DNA of 64,000 bases from UBA9926 sp018645765. Lineage in GTDB: Bacteria > Pseudomonadota > Gammaproteobacteria > Pseudomonadales > Azotimanducaceae. The translations under genes were made by a program, and so were the position numbers. The notes below the pieces were generated by a model, which did no database searches, was not told where the DNA came from, and saw only the letters and a list, made by a program, of their open reading frames with translations. Location: the NCBI GenBank assembly GCA_949372755.1, contig CASIBO010000002.1, positions 124,001 to 188,000 of the forward strand. The letters are read 5' to 3'. Shown here one piece after another: positions 1 through 9,481 of this stretch; positions within the stretch are counted from its first letter, which is position 1; each line of letters opens with the position of its first letter.

Positions 1-57
1 TCCAATCGTATAAGACGCCTTGGTTATCTCAACTAAATCAAAGCCCACAGGATACGA

Positions 58-2166
58 CTACAGCTTTAAGACACGTGGCAACCGAAGCTCAAACGTTGAA
101 CCCACCCCAGGCTCACTTTCGACGTTAATTTCACCCTCCATCATTTCTGCAAGACGCTTGGTAATAGCAAGGCCAAGACCTGTGCCACCAAATTTAGCAG
201 TTGTGTCTTCATCTGCTTGCGTAAACTCTTCGAAAATTTTGCCTACCTGTTCCTGGGTCATACCAATTCCAGAATCGGTGATTTTAAAACTGAGCCAATC
301 GACTTCTTCAACCTGATCGAATTGCACCGCAAACGTTACCTTACCTTGCTGGGTAAATTTACACGCGTTACTGATAAAGTTTAAGAGTATTTGTCGTAAT
401 CGAGTCTCGTCAGACCGCATCATCCCCAGATCTTCCGCAAAACGATACTCAATGGTGTTGGCGTTTTTGTCGGCAAGCGATTGGCTTACATCTTTAATAA
501 AGGTCATCGCCGAGGTCAGGTCAAATTCAGAGAGATAGAGCTCCAACCTGCCCGCCTCAATTTTTGAATGATCGAGTATATCGTTGATCAACTGTAACTG
601 ATGCGTCGCGGCATCTCTGATCTTTTTCGAATCACCGATCAGCCATTCAAGCGCCTCTTCTTCAGCCTCTTCTGCAATCATTTCCGAATAACCGATAATC
701 GCATTCAGCGGCGTACGCAGCTCATGGGTCATATTTGCGAGGAATTTACTCTTGGTTTCGCTGGCAGCATCAGCCCTATCTCGGGCAGTTTCCAATTCCT
801 TTGTACGTTCTTGAACGAGATTGTCCAACTCCGCGTACTGACCTTCCAGCTCACCAGCAAGCGAACCAAACGACTTTGCAAACAAGCCACTCACAGCATC
901 CTTTTCAACTTCGAAACCTGCCTCTCCCTCCTTCATTTGAGAGCTACTGATCTCTTTCTCTAAAGCCTCGATGGTGAGAGCCATACTTACCTTGCGTGCA
1001 GGCGGTAGCAAGTCGGCCAGCAACCGAGTTTGTTTTAATATCTCTGACTGTTGCGCAATTCTTTGTTGTCGGGCTTCTACTCTCATTTGATTAAAAGCAA
1101 CAAGGCGACCTCTAAAAACCTCTATTGCCTGGCCAATCTTTCCAACCTCATCTTCCCGCTTTTGATCCATTTGAGCCTGCAAGTCCCCACTAGACAGTGC
1201 TTGCAATACGCCAATCGCACGGCCCAACGGATCCAGCGCCCTTCTGAGGAAAAAGAATAAAAACAGGCCCGATATCATCAAAAAAGCGGTGGCACTGATT
1301 AAAGCTTGGTTTAAATACTGCTGGCCAAGCACAATTGTTTCATCTATGTCCTTAGCAAATAAAACCTTTACATCATTTACTTCACCGACTGAAACCCGCT
1401 CTGGGCTGAAAGCGTAGTAACGACCGTTTAACTGGATCACTTCCGGACGATCTGTTTGAGCAACCCCTTCAACCTTAAAGTTCGCCCGAGAAGTATCCGA
1501 CATAGCCCCTGGAAAACTAGGAACCAGCACCGCTGAACGACTGTCAGCCTCAAAAGCCTCACTCAATCGTGAAAACGCCAACCCATAATAAACATAAGCT
1601 AAAACCGTCGCATTGGCATAGATTGGAAAGACAACGATTAAAGAAAGTGAATCGCCCTGGGCAATAACGCCGTGATACACGCTCTTAGAAAACCCATAGC
1701 CCTTCAAAGCGGACCCCATCGAAGTCAGAACTTCATCGTTTAGAGGTTGATCTTGCTGAGATTGAAAAGTCTTGAGGGCCTTGCCCTCTTTATCAAACAC
1801 AATCAAAGTATCGAGTGTTTCATTTTCCACTAATTTGGCGAAATGATCGGCTAGCGCAATTTCTATTTTACGCTCGTTTTGACTTCTGACCGCGTCGATT
1901 GGACTACGACTACCTCTGAGCTTCCAAATAGAGGGCTTTCCAGGGTCGGCATCAAATGCGTAGTACTCCATCTGACTTGAAAGCGCTTCTCTGGTTTTCG
2001 AGAACAGCACACGTTGATTGTCTGAGATTTCTCGAGTAAGTGATTCAATAGACTGCTCTCGAAGCAGGAAATTTTCTGACAAAACAATGAAGATCGTCAC
2101 TAAAAGTGACAAAAAGAACAACGCAGTGATTTGATACAGAATGGAACTTGAGATTCGTTTTAACAC
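58..2166 (-). CDS. Membrane sensor histidine kinase (HAMP-HisKA-HATPase)
   Basis: A 702-residue two-component sensor kinase that would autophosphorylate on a His and pass the phosphate to a separate response regulator. Seen: an N-terminal membrane segment around residues 12-33, a roughly 250-residue periplasmic sensing region, a second membrane segment around 287-308, a HAMP region around 309-365, a coiled linker, then the HisKA H-box with phospho-accepting His481 (MTHELRTPLNA). The ATPase domain has an N-box near 596, G1 DSGIGM (631-636) and G2 GGTGLGLAI (660-668). There is no receiver domain after the ATPase, so it is not a hybrid kinase. The start is a GTG codon. It is divergent from a cytochrome c gene only 68 bp away, so the two may share regulation. 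The sensed signal and partner regulator are not visible here. Confidence 0.93.
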   Translation of the reverse strand: MLKRISSSILYQITALFFLSLLVTIFIVLSENFLLREQSIESLTREISDNQRVLFSKTREALSSQMEYYAFDADPGKPSIWKLRGSRSPIDAVRSQNERKIEIALADHFAKLVENETLDTLIVFDKEGKALKTFQSQQDQPLNDEVLTSMGSALKGYGFSKSVYHGVIAQGDSLSLIVVFPIYANATVLAYVYYGLAFSRLSEAFEADSRSAVLVPSFPGAMSDTSRANFKVEGVAQTDRPEVIQLNGRYYAFSPERVSVGEVNDVKVLFAKDIDETIVLGQQYLNQALISATAFLMISGLFLFFFLRRALDPLGRAIGVLQALSSGDLQAQMDQKREDEVGKIGQAIEVFRGRLVAFNQMRVEARQQRIAQQSEILKQTRLLADLLPPARKVSMALTIEALEKEISSSQMKEGEAGFEVEKDAVSGLFAKSFGSLAGELEGQYAELDNLVQERTKELETARDRADAASETKSKFLANMTHELRTPLNAIIGYSEMIAEEAEEEALEWLIGDSKKIRDAATHQLQLINDILDHSKIEAGRLELYLSEFDLTSAMTFIKDVSQSLADKNANTIEYRFAEDLGMMRSDETRLRQILLNFISNACKFTQQGKVTFAVQFDQVEEVDWLSFKITDSGIGMTQEQVGKIFEEFTQADEDTTAKFGGTGLGLAITKRLAEMMEGEINVESEPGVGSTFELRLPRVLKL

Positions 2167-2168
2167 CT

Positions 2169-2197
2169 TTCAGCCTGCCAAAAAAATTGGGTATACT
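2169..2197 (+). promoter_or_regulatory. Possible sigma70 promoter for the cytochrome c gene
   Basis: TATACT (2192-2197) matches a -10 element well. The hexamer 17 bp upstream, TTCAGC, is a poor -35. The GTATAC core is self-complementary, so the divergent kinase gene could use the other strand of the same element. The assignment rests on position (38 nt before the ATG) and the -10 match only. Confidence 0.3.
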
Positions 2198-2234
2198 GAC
2201 TCTGAACTTAACAGAAAACCACCTGGACTGCTCT

Positions 2235-2810
2235 ATGGATACCTTCCGAAGGATGATTTTAACGGGCCTGTTATTGACCTCTACAGCCGGGTTCTTAGGG
2301 TCATCCACCGCGGTTGCCGATAACATTGACTTGTATGCCCTTGGAAAAGTTGTGTACACGACGGGCTCTGAAAGTTGTCTGACCTGTCATGGCAGCGATG
2401 GCAATGGGACAAGCCGCTCTAACGTTAGTTTACGGCACCCCAAAACTTGGAAGGCCTTCCAGCTTGAATCAGCGCTACGAGGCTCCGAACTTGCCATCGA
2501 GTCAGAAGCTGTCGTTAAGGCTGTTATTTCTTTAGGTGGAAAGGGCTGGAATGAGAAAAATTTTGGCAAGTTAAGAACTCACTTGTCCACGGCGGTAGAA
2601 GGGGAATCGCCAACCCAAAGATCAATCCCCTTCGATGAAGATATGATTGGACTTGAGGGGCCAAATAAGAAGACCCTGAGCATGCGGGTAATCCGAATGA
2701 TGCGCGCTGCAGGCATGCCGAGACCTCGGCCAGAAGAAATTAATGACCTATTAGCCGCCGCCGCATTCACCTACATCAATCAGGAATTTGTGGCCGATCA
2801 CGATCGTTGA
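2235..2810 (+). CDS. Exported c-type cytochrome, single heme
   Basis: A 191-residue periplasmic protein. The start at 2235 is chosen because MDTFRRMILTG begins a normal Sec signal peptide ending near TAVADN. The heme-binding CLTCH motif is at residues 48-52 and is followed by GSDGNG, as in class I cytochromes of the cytochrome c553/cbb3-subunit type. A Met in GMPRP near residue 167 is a plausible sixth ligand. It probably carries electrons in the periplasm; the partner enzyme is not in the window. An upstream in-frame start at 2148 would place about 29 extra residues before the signal peptide and overlap the divergent kinase gene, so it is less likely. Confidence 0.85.
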   Translation: MDTFRRMILTGLLLTSTAGFLGSSTAVADNIDLYALGKVVYTTGSESCLTCHGSDGNGTSRSNVSLRHPKTWKAFQLESALRGSELAIESEAVVKAVISLGGKGWNEKNFGKLRTHLSTAVEGESPTQRSIPFDEDMIGLEGPNKKTLSMRVIRMMRAAGMPRPRPEEINDLLAAAAFTYINQEFVADHDR

Positions 2811-3012
2811 AAGCCAAGCATGCGTTAACGTAACGCCGATTCCCAATTCTGAGCACCTTAGGCCGCAAGCCATTCTGGCCATTCCCAAGATAACGACCTT
2901 TTACACTTATTTCGCGATGAGCGCTTTCAACAGAATTTTTGATCATCACCTTGTGGCGATCGTCCGACGCGCGCGTTGGTCTGACTGGCCGCTGCCTTTC
3001 TGCTTACCGGGT

Positions 3013-4014
3013 TTACAATTTAACCAATAATTTTCCCAAATTACCCCCAGAAAACATAAAGCCCAAGGCTTCTGGGTAGCTTTCGATGCCCGGTAAAATC
3101 TCCTCCGGCAGTGTGATCGAGTCTTCTTTGATCCACTGACTGATAGCCGCTTTGGCGTCGGGAATAGACTCTGGAAAATGAAAGTAAGCAAACCCTTCCA
3201 TGACCGATTGCCGCTCTGCCAAACGAAGGTAGAGAGCCGGGCCCTGCACCTGCGCCATATTATCGTACTGCGACACCGCGCCGCAGATCACAACCCGTGC
3301 CCGCAAGGCTAAGTTGTCTAAGACCGCGTCCAGAATTGCGCCGCCCACATTATCAAAAAACACATTGACGCCGGCCGGCGCCAATCGCTTAAGTTCACTT
3401 GCGACATCTTGGCTTTTGTAATCGATGACCGCGTCGAAACCCAATTGACTCGTGAGATAAGCGCCTTTGCGATCGCCGCCGGCTATACCGATCACCCTAG
3501 CCCCCGCCTTCTTTGCAATTTGTCCCGCAATGCAACCCACTGCTCCGGCAGCCGCTGACACCACAAACACCTCATCCGGTTGCACTTTTGCCACATGGGT
3601 CATGCCAATCCAAGCGGTCACCCCGGTCGAGCCGCCCAGCAAACCCAAGTGCAGACTCAAGGGCCCAACGTCGCCATCTACCTTCTCAAGCAGATCTGGT
3701 TTTGAGGTCGCAATCGTTTGGGCACCTAAGTGACCGCGCACAGCCTGCCCTACCGCCCAGCCCTCGGCGTTTGATTCAACAATCCGACCAACCGCGCCGG
3801 CCAGAACGACGCCCCCTAACGGTACCTGTCGGTGAAACCCTTCCCCCATGAGCATGGTTCGCGCGCCCGCGTCGACCGAGACATACTCAACCGCCACGCG
3901 AACCTCGCCTGCTGCCAGCGGCTGTAACGCCTGGGATTGGACTTCAAAACAATCTGGCGTGGCATCACGCTCTGGACGCTTCACTAAAATGACGGCTTGG
4001 TTTTGATTGGCCAT
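3013..4014 (-). CDS. NADP-dependent MDR-family reductase (CurA/PTGR-like)
   Basis: A 333-residue medium-chain reductase resembling CurA (NADPH-dependent curcumin/double-bond reductase) and leukotriene B4 12-hydroxydehydrogenase-like proteins. Seen: N-terminal GroES-like part with the family pattern VKRPERDATPDCFEV, and a Rossmann fold with AAAGAVGCIAGQIAKKAG around residues 150-170. No zinc-binding Cys cluster is apparent, as expected for this zinc-free branch. It would reduce C=C bonds of unsaturated ketones or aldehydes in the cytoplasm. Start 4014 (MANQNQ) fits homologue length; an upstream ATG at 4038 adds eight residues. Convergent with the cytochrome c gene. Confidence 0.9.
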   Translation of the reverse strand: MANQNQAVILVKRPERDATPDCFEVQSQALQPLAAGEVRVAVEYVSVDAGARTMLMGEGFHRQVPLGGVVLAGAVGRIVESNAEGWAVGQAVRGHLGAQTIATSKPDLLEKVDGDVGPLSLHLGLLGGSTGVTAWIGMTHVAKVQPDEVFVVSAAAGAVGCIAGQIAKKAGARVIGIAGGDRKGAYLTSQLGFDAVIDYKSQDVASELKRLAPAGVNVFFDNVGGAILDAVLDNLALRARVVICGAVSQYDNMAQVQGPALYLRLAERQSVMEGFAYFHFPESIPDAKAAISQWIKEDSITLPEEILPGIESYPEALGFMFSGGNLGKLLVKL

Positions 4015-4255
4015 AAATTTACTCTCATCGGTTATCACAGCCGATCATACTATCGCGACTCGATAGAAAGGCAATGTTTGATACCGCGATCAGATCCTGT
4101 GCTCATGCCTACCGGCGTCCAGCGCTTGGGCAGAATTCCGCGCCGCACAGGCGATGCAGCATCGAGCAAGGACGCCATTCCGCCAGAGCCTGCGCGACTT
4201 GCATACTTAGACCTGGCACGCGATGCTACGGCTTGATTCAGAAAAAGAAATATCG

Positions 4256-5542
4256 ATGAGCGAGCTAGACCAAACTAAATTATCCGTTTTCAGCCCACAG
4301 GTTCGAAATTACGCTTTGGGCGTTTTAGTGGTGGTGTATACCTTCAACTTCATTGATCGACAGATATTATCGATCTTACTCGAGCCGATTAAGCAGGATT
4401 TGGGCTTATCCGATACCGCGCTTGGGATGCTCACCGGCTTCGCCTTTGCGCTGTTTTACGCAACCCTTGGCATCCCAATTGCCCGATTGGCAGACCGCGG
4501 CAACCGCCGCAACATCATTGCTGGCGCGCTCACCATCTGGAGTGTCATGACCGCACTCTCGGGCCTCGCCCAAAACTTTTGGCATTTGCTCATTGCCAGG
4601 ATCGGCGTTGGCGTTGGCGAGGCAGGCTGCTCGCCACCGGCGCATTCGATGATTGCCGACTATTTCCCTGCTGAAAACAGAGCCACCGCCCTCGGCATTT
4701 ATGCGCTCGGTATCCCGGTGGGCATTCTCTTTGGCTTTATTGCAGGCGGCTGGATCAACGAATTCTTCGGTTGGCGGATTGCCTTTTTCGTTGTGGGCGT
4801 CCCGGGCATATTGCTCGCGGTTGTCGTGCGATGGACGCTGCGCGAACCTGAGCGCGGCATGGCAGAAGGCAAGCAAGCCAGCGCTGAACAACCTGGCGTT
4901 ATGGAGACCTTCACCTATCTTTGGAAGAAGCGCTCCTTTCGGCACATGGCGGTCGGCGGCGGCCTCACCGCCTTTGTCGGGTATGGAATTGTGACTTGGG
5001 TGCCCTCGTTTTTGATGCGCTCGTATGGCATGCAGACTGGCGAAATCGGAACCTATCTAGGCCTAATTCTCGGCATTCCCGGCGGCATCGGGATTGCGCT
5101 GGGCGGCTACTTAGCAGATCGCTACGGCGCTAAAGATAAACGCTGGTACCTCTGGGTGGTTTCTGTTGCGCTTGTGCTCGCCGTACCCTTAACCGTTGGG
5201 GTTTATATGAGCAGCAGTGCGACTGCCAGCTTATTGTTTCTGATTATGCCGGTGCTCCTCGGTAATTTTTATCAAGCCACCACTTTTTCCCAAGCCCAGG
5301 GATTGGTCCCGCTGCGCATGCGCGCTGTGGCCGCAGCTGTTTTATTATTCATTCTTAATATTATTGGTTTGGGCGCGGGACCTCAGGTCGTTGGTATTTT
5401 GTCCGATCTGTTACAGCCGAGTTATGGCGATGAGTCTTTGCGGTATGCCTTGCTCATCCTTTGCTTTGTGAACCTTTGGGCGGCCTATCACTATTTTGTG
5501 GCTGGGAAATATCTGAAGGACGATCTGGTGCTCGACGCGTAA
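4256..5542 (+). CDS. MFS transporter, spinster-like
   Basis: A 428-residue inner-membrane transporter of the major facilitator superfamily with about twelve hydrophobic segments. The loop after segment 2 has the MFS signature form (ARLADRGNRRNI), and segment 4-5 carries GVGEAGCSPPAHSMIADYFP, typical of the Spns/spinster-like branch common in marine proteobacteria. The substrate cannot be told from sequence. The start at 4256 (MSELDQ) is chosen over an upstream start at 4223 because it begins the usual short cytosolic N-terminus. Convergent with the M20 peptidase gene. Confidence 0.9.
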   Translation: MSELDQTKLSVFSPQVRNYALGVLVVVYTFNFIDRQILSILLEPIKQDLGLSDTALGMLTGFAFALFYATLGIPIARLADRGNRRNIIAGALTIWSVMTALSGLAQNFWHLLIARIGVGVGEAGCSPPAHSMIADYFPAENRATALGIYALGIPVGILFGFIAGGWINEFFGWRIAFFVVGVPGILLAVVVRWTLREPERGMAEGKQASAEQPGVMETFTYLWKKRSFRHMAVGGGLTAFVGYGIVTWVPSFLMRSYGMQTGEIGTYLGLILGIPGGIGIALGGYLADRYGAKDKRWYLWVVSVALVLAVPLTVGVYMSSSATASLLFLIMPVLLGNFYQATTFSQAQGLVPLRMRAVAAAVLLFILNIIGLGAGPQVVGILSDLLQPSYGDESLRYALLILCFVNLWAAYHYFVAGKYLKDDLVLDA

Positions 5543-5850
5543 CCGCGTTCAAATAACCACCGCGCGGGACTGGGTAAATAACCGCGCGGCAACCATTTTG
5601 CCACCGGCGCGCACTAACTTTTAGATTGCGCCACCCGTAGCACGCTCTGCGCAACGCTGACTGGGAAATTTCAAGTCAAGCAGGCTTTGTCCCAGCAAAG
5701 ATCCTTTTTAATTAAGGCCTGTCGACCCGCACAAGCCGCTTAGGGGCGCTCACAAAGCGTTTCATAAGACCCAGCAATCATCACTGGGCCGGCGCCTTAT
5801 CAAACCTGCTTCGAATGCTGAGATCTGACGCGCGCGGCCCAATCACGCGC
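5543..5850. other. Intergenic gap between convergent genes
   Basis: No coding signal is seen. It contains short GC-rich repeats (CCGCGCGG near 5553 and again near 5582) and a weak hairpin at 5685-5700 followed by a T-run, which could stop transcription from the MFS gene. Confidence 0.4.
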
Positions 5851-7266
5851 TTATTGCGCAGGACTCGAAACAAACGCCTCGATCACCGCTTGATAGTCCG
5901 ACACTGCGCGCCGATACCGTTCAATATGCACAGCCTCGTTATTGCCGTGCACCCCGCGCGCCTCACCGTCTAGATACAGCATCGGCGAAAACCCATAGCT
6001 CTGAATGCCCAAATCACGCGTAAAGTGACTGTCGGTAAAGCCTGAGGCCACCGAAAAGGTGAATCGGGCGCCTGGGTGCAGCGCGCTGAGTGTTGCTTGG
6101 ATACTTTCAATCAAACTGGATGAGGCATCCGAAATGGCGGGAGAAAACGCCATCGTCAGATCAACCGTCAGCCCCTCGCCCGCAACCCGCGCCTTAAAAT
6201 CCTCGACAAAGGCGCTCGCCGCGCGATCAGGCAGCATCCGACAATCGACCTCCGCTTCAGCGACCGGCGGCACCACATTGATTTTACTCGACCCCGTTAA
6301 CATCGTGATCGAACAGGTATCGCGAAGCAACGCATGGAGCGCTGGGTGAGATAAATGCAATGCACGAACAAAGTCAGGGCGTTGCACCGCGACCGCGATA
6401 TCCTGGTAATCAATCGCCTGCTGGCCAGACAGTCCTGCTGCTAAGCCTTTAAAGTATCGGTCAACTGGTGGAATGACCCGAATTGGAAAGGGTGTGCTTT
6501 GAAGCTGATTGAGCGCATTGAGCAACTTGGTGACAGAGGACTCAGGCCGCGGGTAAGAGCCATGACCCGGCTCGCCCTCCGCTTCGATCTTGAGCCAAAC
6601 CGGTACTTTTTGCGTGACCTCGATGGCGAAGACTTTCTCCCCCTCCTGAAGCAGTCCACTGCCGCCCTCGTTGAGCAGATAGCCAACACCAGCGAAAGCT
6701 TCCGGATGGTTCTTGATCACCCAATCGACACCAAAAAATCCGCCGGCTTCTTCATCGGCACTGGCCATGAAAACCACATCCCGATTCAAAGCGACACCCG
6801 ACTGAGCAATGGCCACAAAGGCTAAAAACTGCGCAATACCGGTGCCCTTCATATCGACCACACCGCGACCGTAGAGATACCCCTCCCGAATCTCTGCTTG
6901 CAAGGGGTCCGACAACCAGTAGCGTGGATCACCTGGGACCACGTCGGTATGCTGTAGCAACATGAGTCCGGGCGCTGCGCCACCTTTGAGTCTTGCCCAC
7001 AGATTGCCCCGACCAGGCGCGGATTCGCCCGTCTCATAGGCAATCCCCAGTTGATCTAAGTATTGCGCATAAAAGGTGACGGCATTGGCCTCGTTACCAG
7101 GCGGGTTAACCGTATCAACGCCGACAAAGTCGGAGAGGAGCTCAACCGGATCCAATGCAGCTTGTGCCGAGACACTGCCAATGTAGGCCAAAATGAAAAT
7201 GCCGCCGGTCAACCATTTTAAAAAATTGCGCTGTAGCCGGTTGAACACATTTGTTCTGGTCTTCAT
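5851..7266 (-). CDS. Exported M20 family metallopeptidase
   Basis: A 471-residue zinc peptidase of the M20 (ArgE/DapE/carboxypeptidase) family, exported to the periplasm by an N-terminal signal peptide ending near SVSAQA (about residues 30-36). Metal and catalytic motifs are in order: LLQHTDVVPG (His-x-Asp), GRGVVDMKG (bridging Asp), ASADEEAGG (general-base Glu pair), EVDCRMLPD, and a late HGNNEAVH metal His. This matches carboxypeptidase S/M20-type dipeptidases that trim peptides or N-acyl amino acids. A good ribosome site (AGGAG) precedes the ATG. It lies downstream of the amidohydrolase gene on the same strand, 141 bp away. Confidence 0.92.
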   Translation of the reverse strand: MKTRTNVFNRLQRNFLKWLTGGIFILAYIGSVSAQAALDPVELLSDFVGVDTVNPPGNEANAVTFYAQYLDQLGIAYETGESAPGRGNLWARLKGGAAPGLMLLQHTDVVPGDPRYWLSDPLQAEIREGYLYGRGVVDMKGTGIAQFLAFVAIAQSGVALNRDVVFMASADEEAGGFFGVDWVIKNHPEAFAGVGYLLNEGGSGLLQEGEKVFAIEVTQKVPVWLKIEAEGEPGHGSYPRPESSVTKLLNALNQLQSTPFPIRVIPPVDRYFKGLAAGLSGQQAIDYQDIAVAVQRPDFVRALHLSHPALHALLRDTCSITMLTGSSKINVVPPVAEAEVDCRMLPDRAASAFVEDFKARVAGEGLTVDLTMAFSPAISDASSSLIESIQATLSALHPGARFTFSVASGFTDSHFTRDLGIQSYGFSPMLYLDGEARGVHGNNEAVHIERYRRAVSDYQAVIEAFVSSPAQ

Positions 7267-7397
7267 ATCATCCTCTCCTAAAAACGTATTAACGGTTTAC
7301 CGATGGGAAAACCGCCTTGTCCCGTGTTATTTACGATCCCTTTTTTTGTGAAGCTTACCAAGCGATCTAACGCACAGATCTGCCATATAGGTTTTAA

Positions 7398-7421
7398 CCG
7401 GCGCGCCCTATTGCGCGCCGG
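7398..7421 (-). terminator. GC-rich hairpin over the amidohydrolase stop codon
   Basis: A perfect 9-bp inverted repeat, CCGGCGCGC / GCGCGCCGG, with a 6-nt loop that contains the TAG stop of the amidohydrolase gene. On the minus strand it is followed by TTAAAAC, not a full T-tract, so termination would be weak or Rho-assisted. Confidence 0.5.
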
Positions 7422-9180
7422 CAGCCCCGCCGCGAATCAATCGGCCTGGGCGCGCGCCGGTGTCGTTATCAAACCGGCGCGTGACCACGCCGTTAATGAT
7501 TGTGGCCCAATAACCCGTCGCACCTTGCATGAGCCGCTTACCACCAGCGGGCAGGTCTTGCCGGACCTCTAGGGGCCCCAACTGCAAGCCTTCAAAATCG
7601 ATCACATTGATGTCGGCGCGCTTGCCTGGGGCAAGATGTCCGCGGTCGGTAAACCCAAATAACTGCGCGTTGCGATAGGTGCCCCGGTGAATCAAATGAC
7701 CCAGCTCCAGGACCTCGCCTCGGCTGCGATCTCGCCCCCAATAGGTCAGTTGGTAGGTCGGGTTGACCGCATCAAAAATTAAGGACACATGCGCGCCAGC
7801 ATCACTCAAGCCGGTCACCGTCACCTCATCCATTTGCATCGCGCGCACCGCATCCAAGTTGTACTCGGAATAATTGGTAAAAAACATGATGGCCATGGCA
7901 TTGGGTGTTGCCAGCAAATAATCCAGCAAATACTCGCCCGGCACTTGCCCTTGCGCCGCCGCACGATGCGCAAAGGCTTCTTCAGCGGTAGGCTCGTAAC
8001 TGCTACTGCCCGTTAATTCAAAAATCTGAGCATGATTGAGTTCGGCATGCGCAATACCAAAGGTCATGGAGCCTGGTGCAACGCCGCGCGGATCATTGGC
8101 CTCAGTCAGCAGGGCTGCTCGAATCTCGGGCGTCTTGAGCTTTTCGCGCAACGCGGCGAGGGGCAGGTCCTTAAACTTCAGGTAGGTGGGTTTGAGCATC
8201 CAAGGATGATAGGTGCTCAGGCTGAACACTAAGCCCGTGGGGCGACTGCCGACCTGCGGGAAAATTTGGGCACCTAGCGCGTTATGATCTTTGACCTGCT
8301 TGAGGGCGAGCTGCCATTGGTCGCGCCAATCATCCACCTGAAACAACGTAAAGGTCGCGGCCCGACCACTTTCTCGACTCAGCTTGGCGATCAGGTCAAT
8401 CTCGTCGGAGAGCGCCGTGTGCTCTTCAAAGCCTTCTCGACCCGAACCCAGCGTGCTGGAAGGGATCAATTGAAAAATGCCCGACCCTGCGCGTTTCATT
8501 GCGCGAGCAATCGCCAGCACTTCGATTTCATTGGCAAAGGTTCCCGGCACCGGATCACCAGTAATCGATCGATGTCCCAAAATTCTTGAGGTTGAGAATC
8601 CAACCGCACCATCGCGTAGCGCCTGCTCGACAATGTCGGACATTGCATTCAAGTCATCTTGTGTTGCGGCTTCATTGGCGCGCCCTCGAGCGCCCATCAC
8701 GAAGTTACGAACTGCGCCATGAGCGATCAAGGATGAGATGTCCAAGGCGTAGGTTTTAGTCTCCAACAAATCCAAATATTCGCCATAGGTTTCCCACGCG
8801 CCCCAAGGCATCCCTTCATGCAGCGCGCTGCCGGGAATGTCCTCAACCCCCTCCATCAAATCAATCAGATCCTGCTCGCCGCCCTTGGGCACCGGCGCAA
8901 ATCCCACACCACAGTTGCCCATAACGATGGTGCCAACGCCATGGCTCGCCGATGGGTTCATCTCGCTATCCCAAGTCACCTGGCCATCATAATGCGTGTG
9001 AATATCGACCCAGGCTGGGGCCACAATTGCGCCTTCCGCGGCGATCACCACTTTCGCGTCAGCGGTCAGGTTCGCCGCCATCGCCTGAATCAGGCCATCC
9101 TTGATGGCGATGTCTAGTTGCTGCGGCAATGGATCCAAACCGTCATAAACCAAACCACCGCGAATCATAATATCGTGCAT
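7408..9180 (-). CDS. N-acyl-D-amino-acid deacylase-type amidohydrolase
   Basis: A 590-residue amidohydrolase of the D-aminoacylase group (COG3653). Such enzymes remove the acyl group from N-acyl-D-amino acids with a zinc centre in a TIM barrel. Seen: N-terminal beta-sandwich (MIRGGLVYDG), metal motif DIHTHYDG, GNCGVGFAP, late metal-binding region GLSDAGAHVS, and C-terminal GHLAPGKRADINVIDF. The start at 9180 has a strong ribosome site (AAAGGAATTCTT before ATG). A GTG start at 9366 would add 62 residues with no family resemblance and is rejected. Upstream of the M20 peptidase on the same strand; both could process modified amino acids or peptides. Confidence 0.92.
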   Translation of the reverse strand: MHDIMIRGGLVYDGLDPLPQQLDIAIKDGLIQAMAANLTADAKVVIAAEGAIVAPAWVDIHTHYDGQVTWDSEMNPSASHGVGTIVMGNCGVGFAPVPKGGEQDLIDLMEGVEDIPGSALHEGMPWGAWETYGEYLDLLETKTYALDISSLIAHGAVRNFVMGARGRANEAATQDDLNAMSDIVEQALRDGAVGFSTSRILGHRSITGDPVPGTFANEIEVLAIARAMKRAGSGIFQLIPSSTLGSGREGFEEHTALSDEIDLIAKLSRESGRAATFTLFQVDDWRDQWQLALKQVKDHNALGAQIFPQVGSRPTGLVFSLSTYHPWMLKPTYLKFKDLPLAALREKLKTPEIRAALLTEANDPRGVAPGSMTFGIAHAELNHAQIFELTGSSSYEPTAEEAFAHRAAAQGQVPGEYLLDYLLATPNAMAIMFFTNYSEYNLDAVRAMQMDEVTVTGLSDAGAHVSLIFDAVNPTYQLTYWGRDRSRGEVLELGHLIHRGTYRNAQLFGFTDRGHLAPGKRADINVIDFEGLQLGPLEVRQDLPAGGKRLMQGATGYWATIINGVVTRRFDNDTGARPGRLIRGGAAGAQ

Positions 9181-9481
9181 AAGAATTCCTTTAAGATGGG
9201 ATACCTCGGCCCGCCCTAACCCCATCGATCGGCCCTTCAATACGATAACGCTGTCATCAAACAGGGCCTCGTAGGGCAACGACAGATATCCAGGTCCGTG
9301 CTGCGCAAAGCTCATAATAGGCTTCAGAAATGCTTTCGGCCAGCGCCCGTTTTGGCCAACCGACACGGTGCATCGCCTCGATTAACGGACTCGAGTGCAC
9401 CGAGCAGAAGCATCTTGGTGACTCAACTGAATAAGATGCTATTCGCCGTTTATTTGCTGCCCGTTCAGGTTTCGCCTGCGC
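9181..9481. other. Intergenic gap, possible decayed coding remnant
   Basis: No intact gene. On the minus strand, the frame starting at the ATG near 9374 reads HRVGWPKRALAESISEAYY before stops, which looks protein-like but is too short to assign. Confidence 0.25.

Noticed and set aside
7408..9366. The longer 652-codon form of the amidohydrolase
   Set aside because: The extra 62 residues have no family match, and a strong ribosome site precedes the ATG at 9180.
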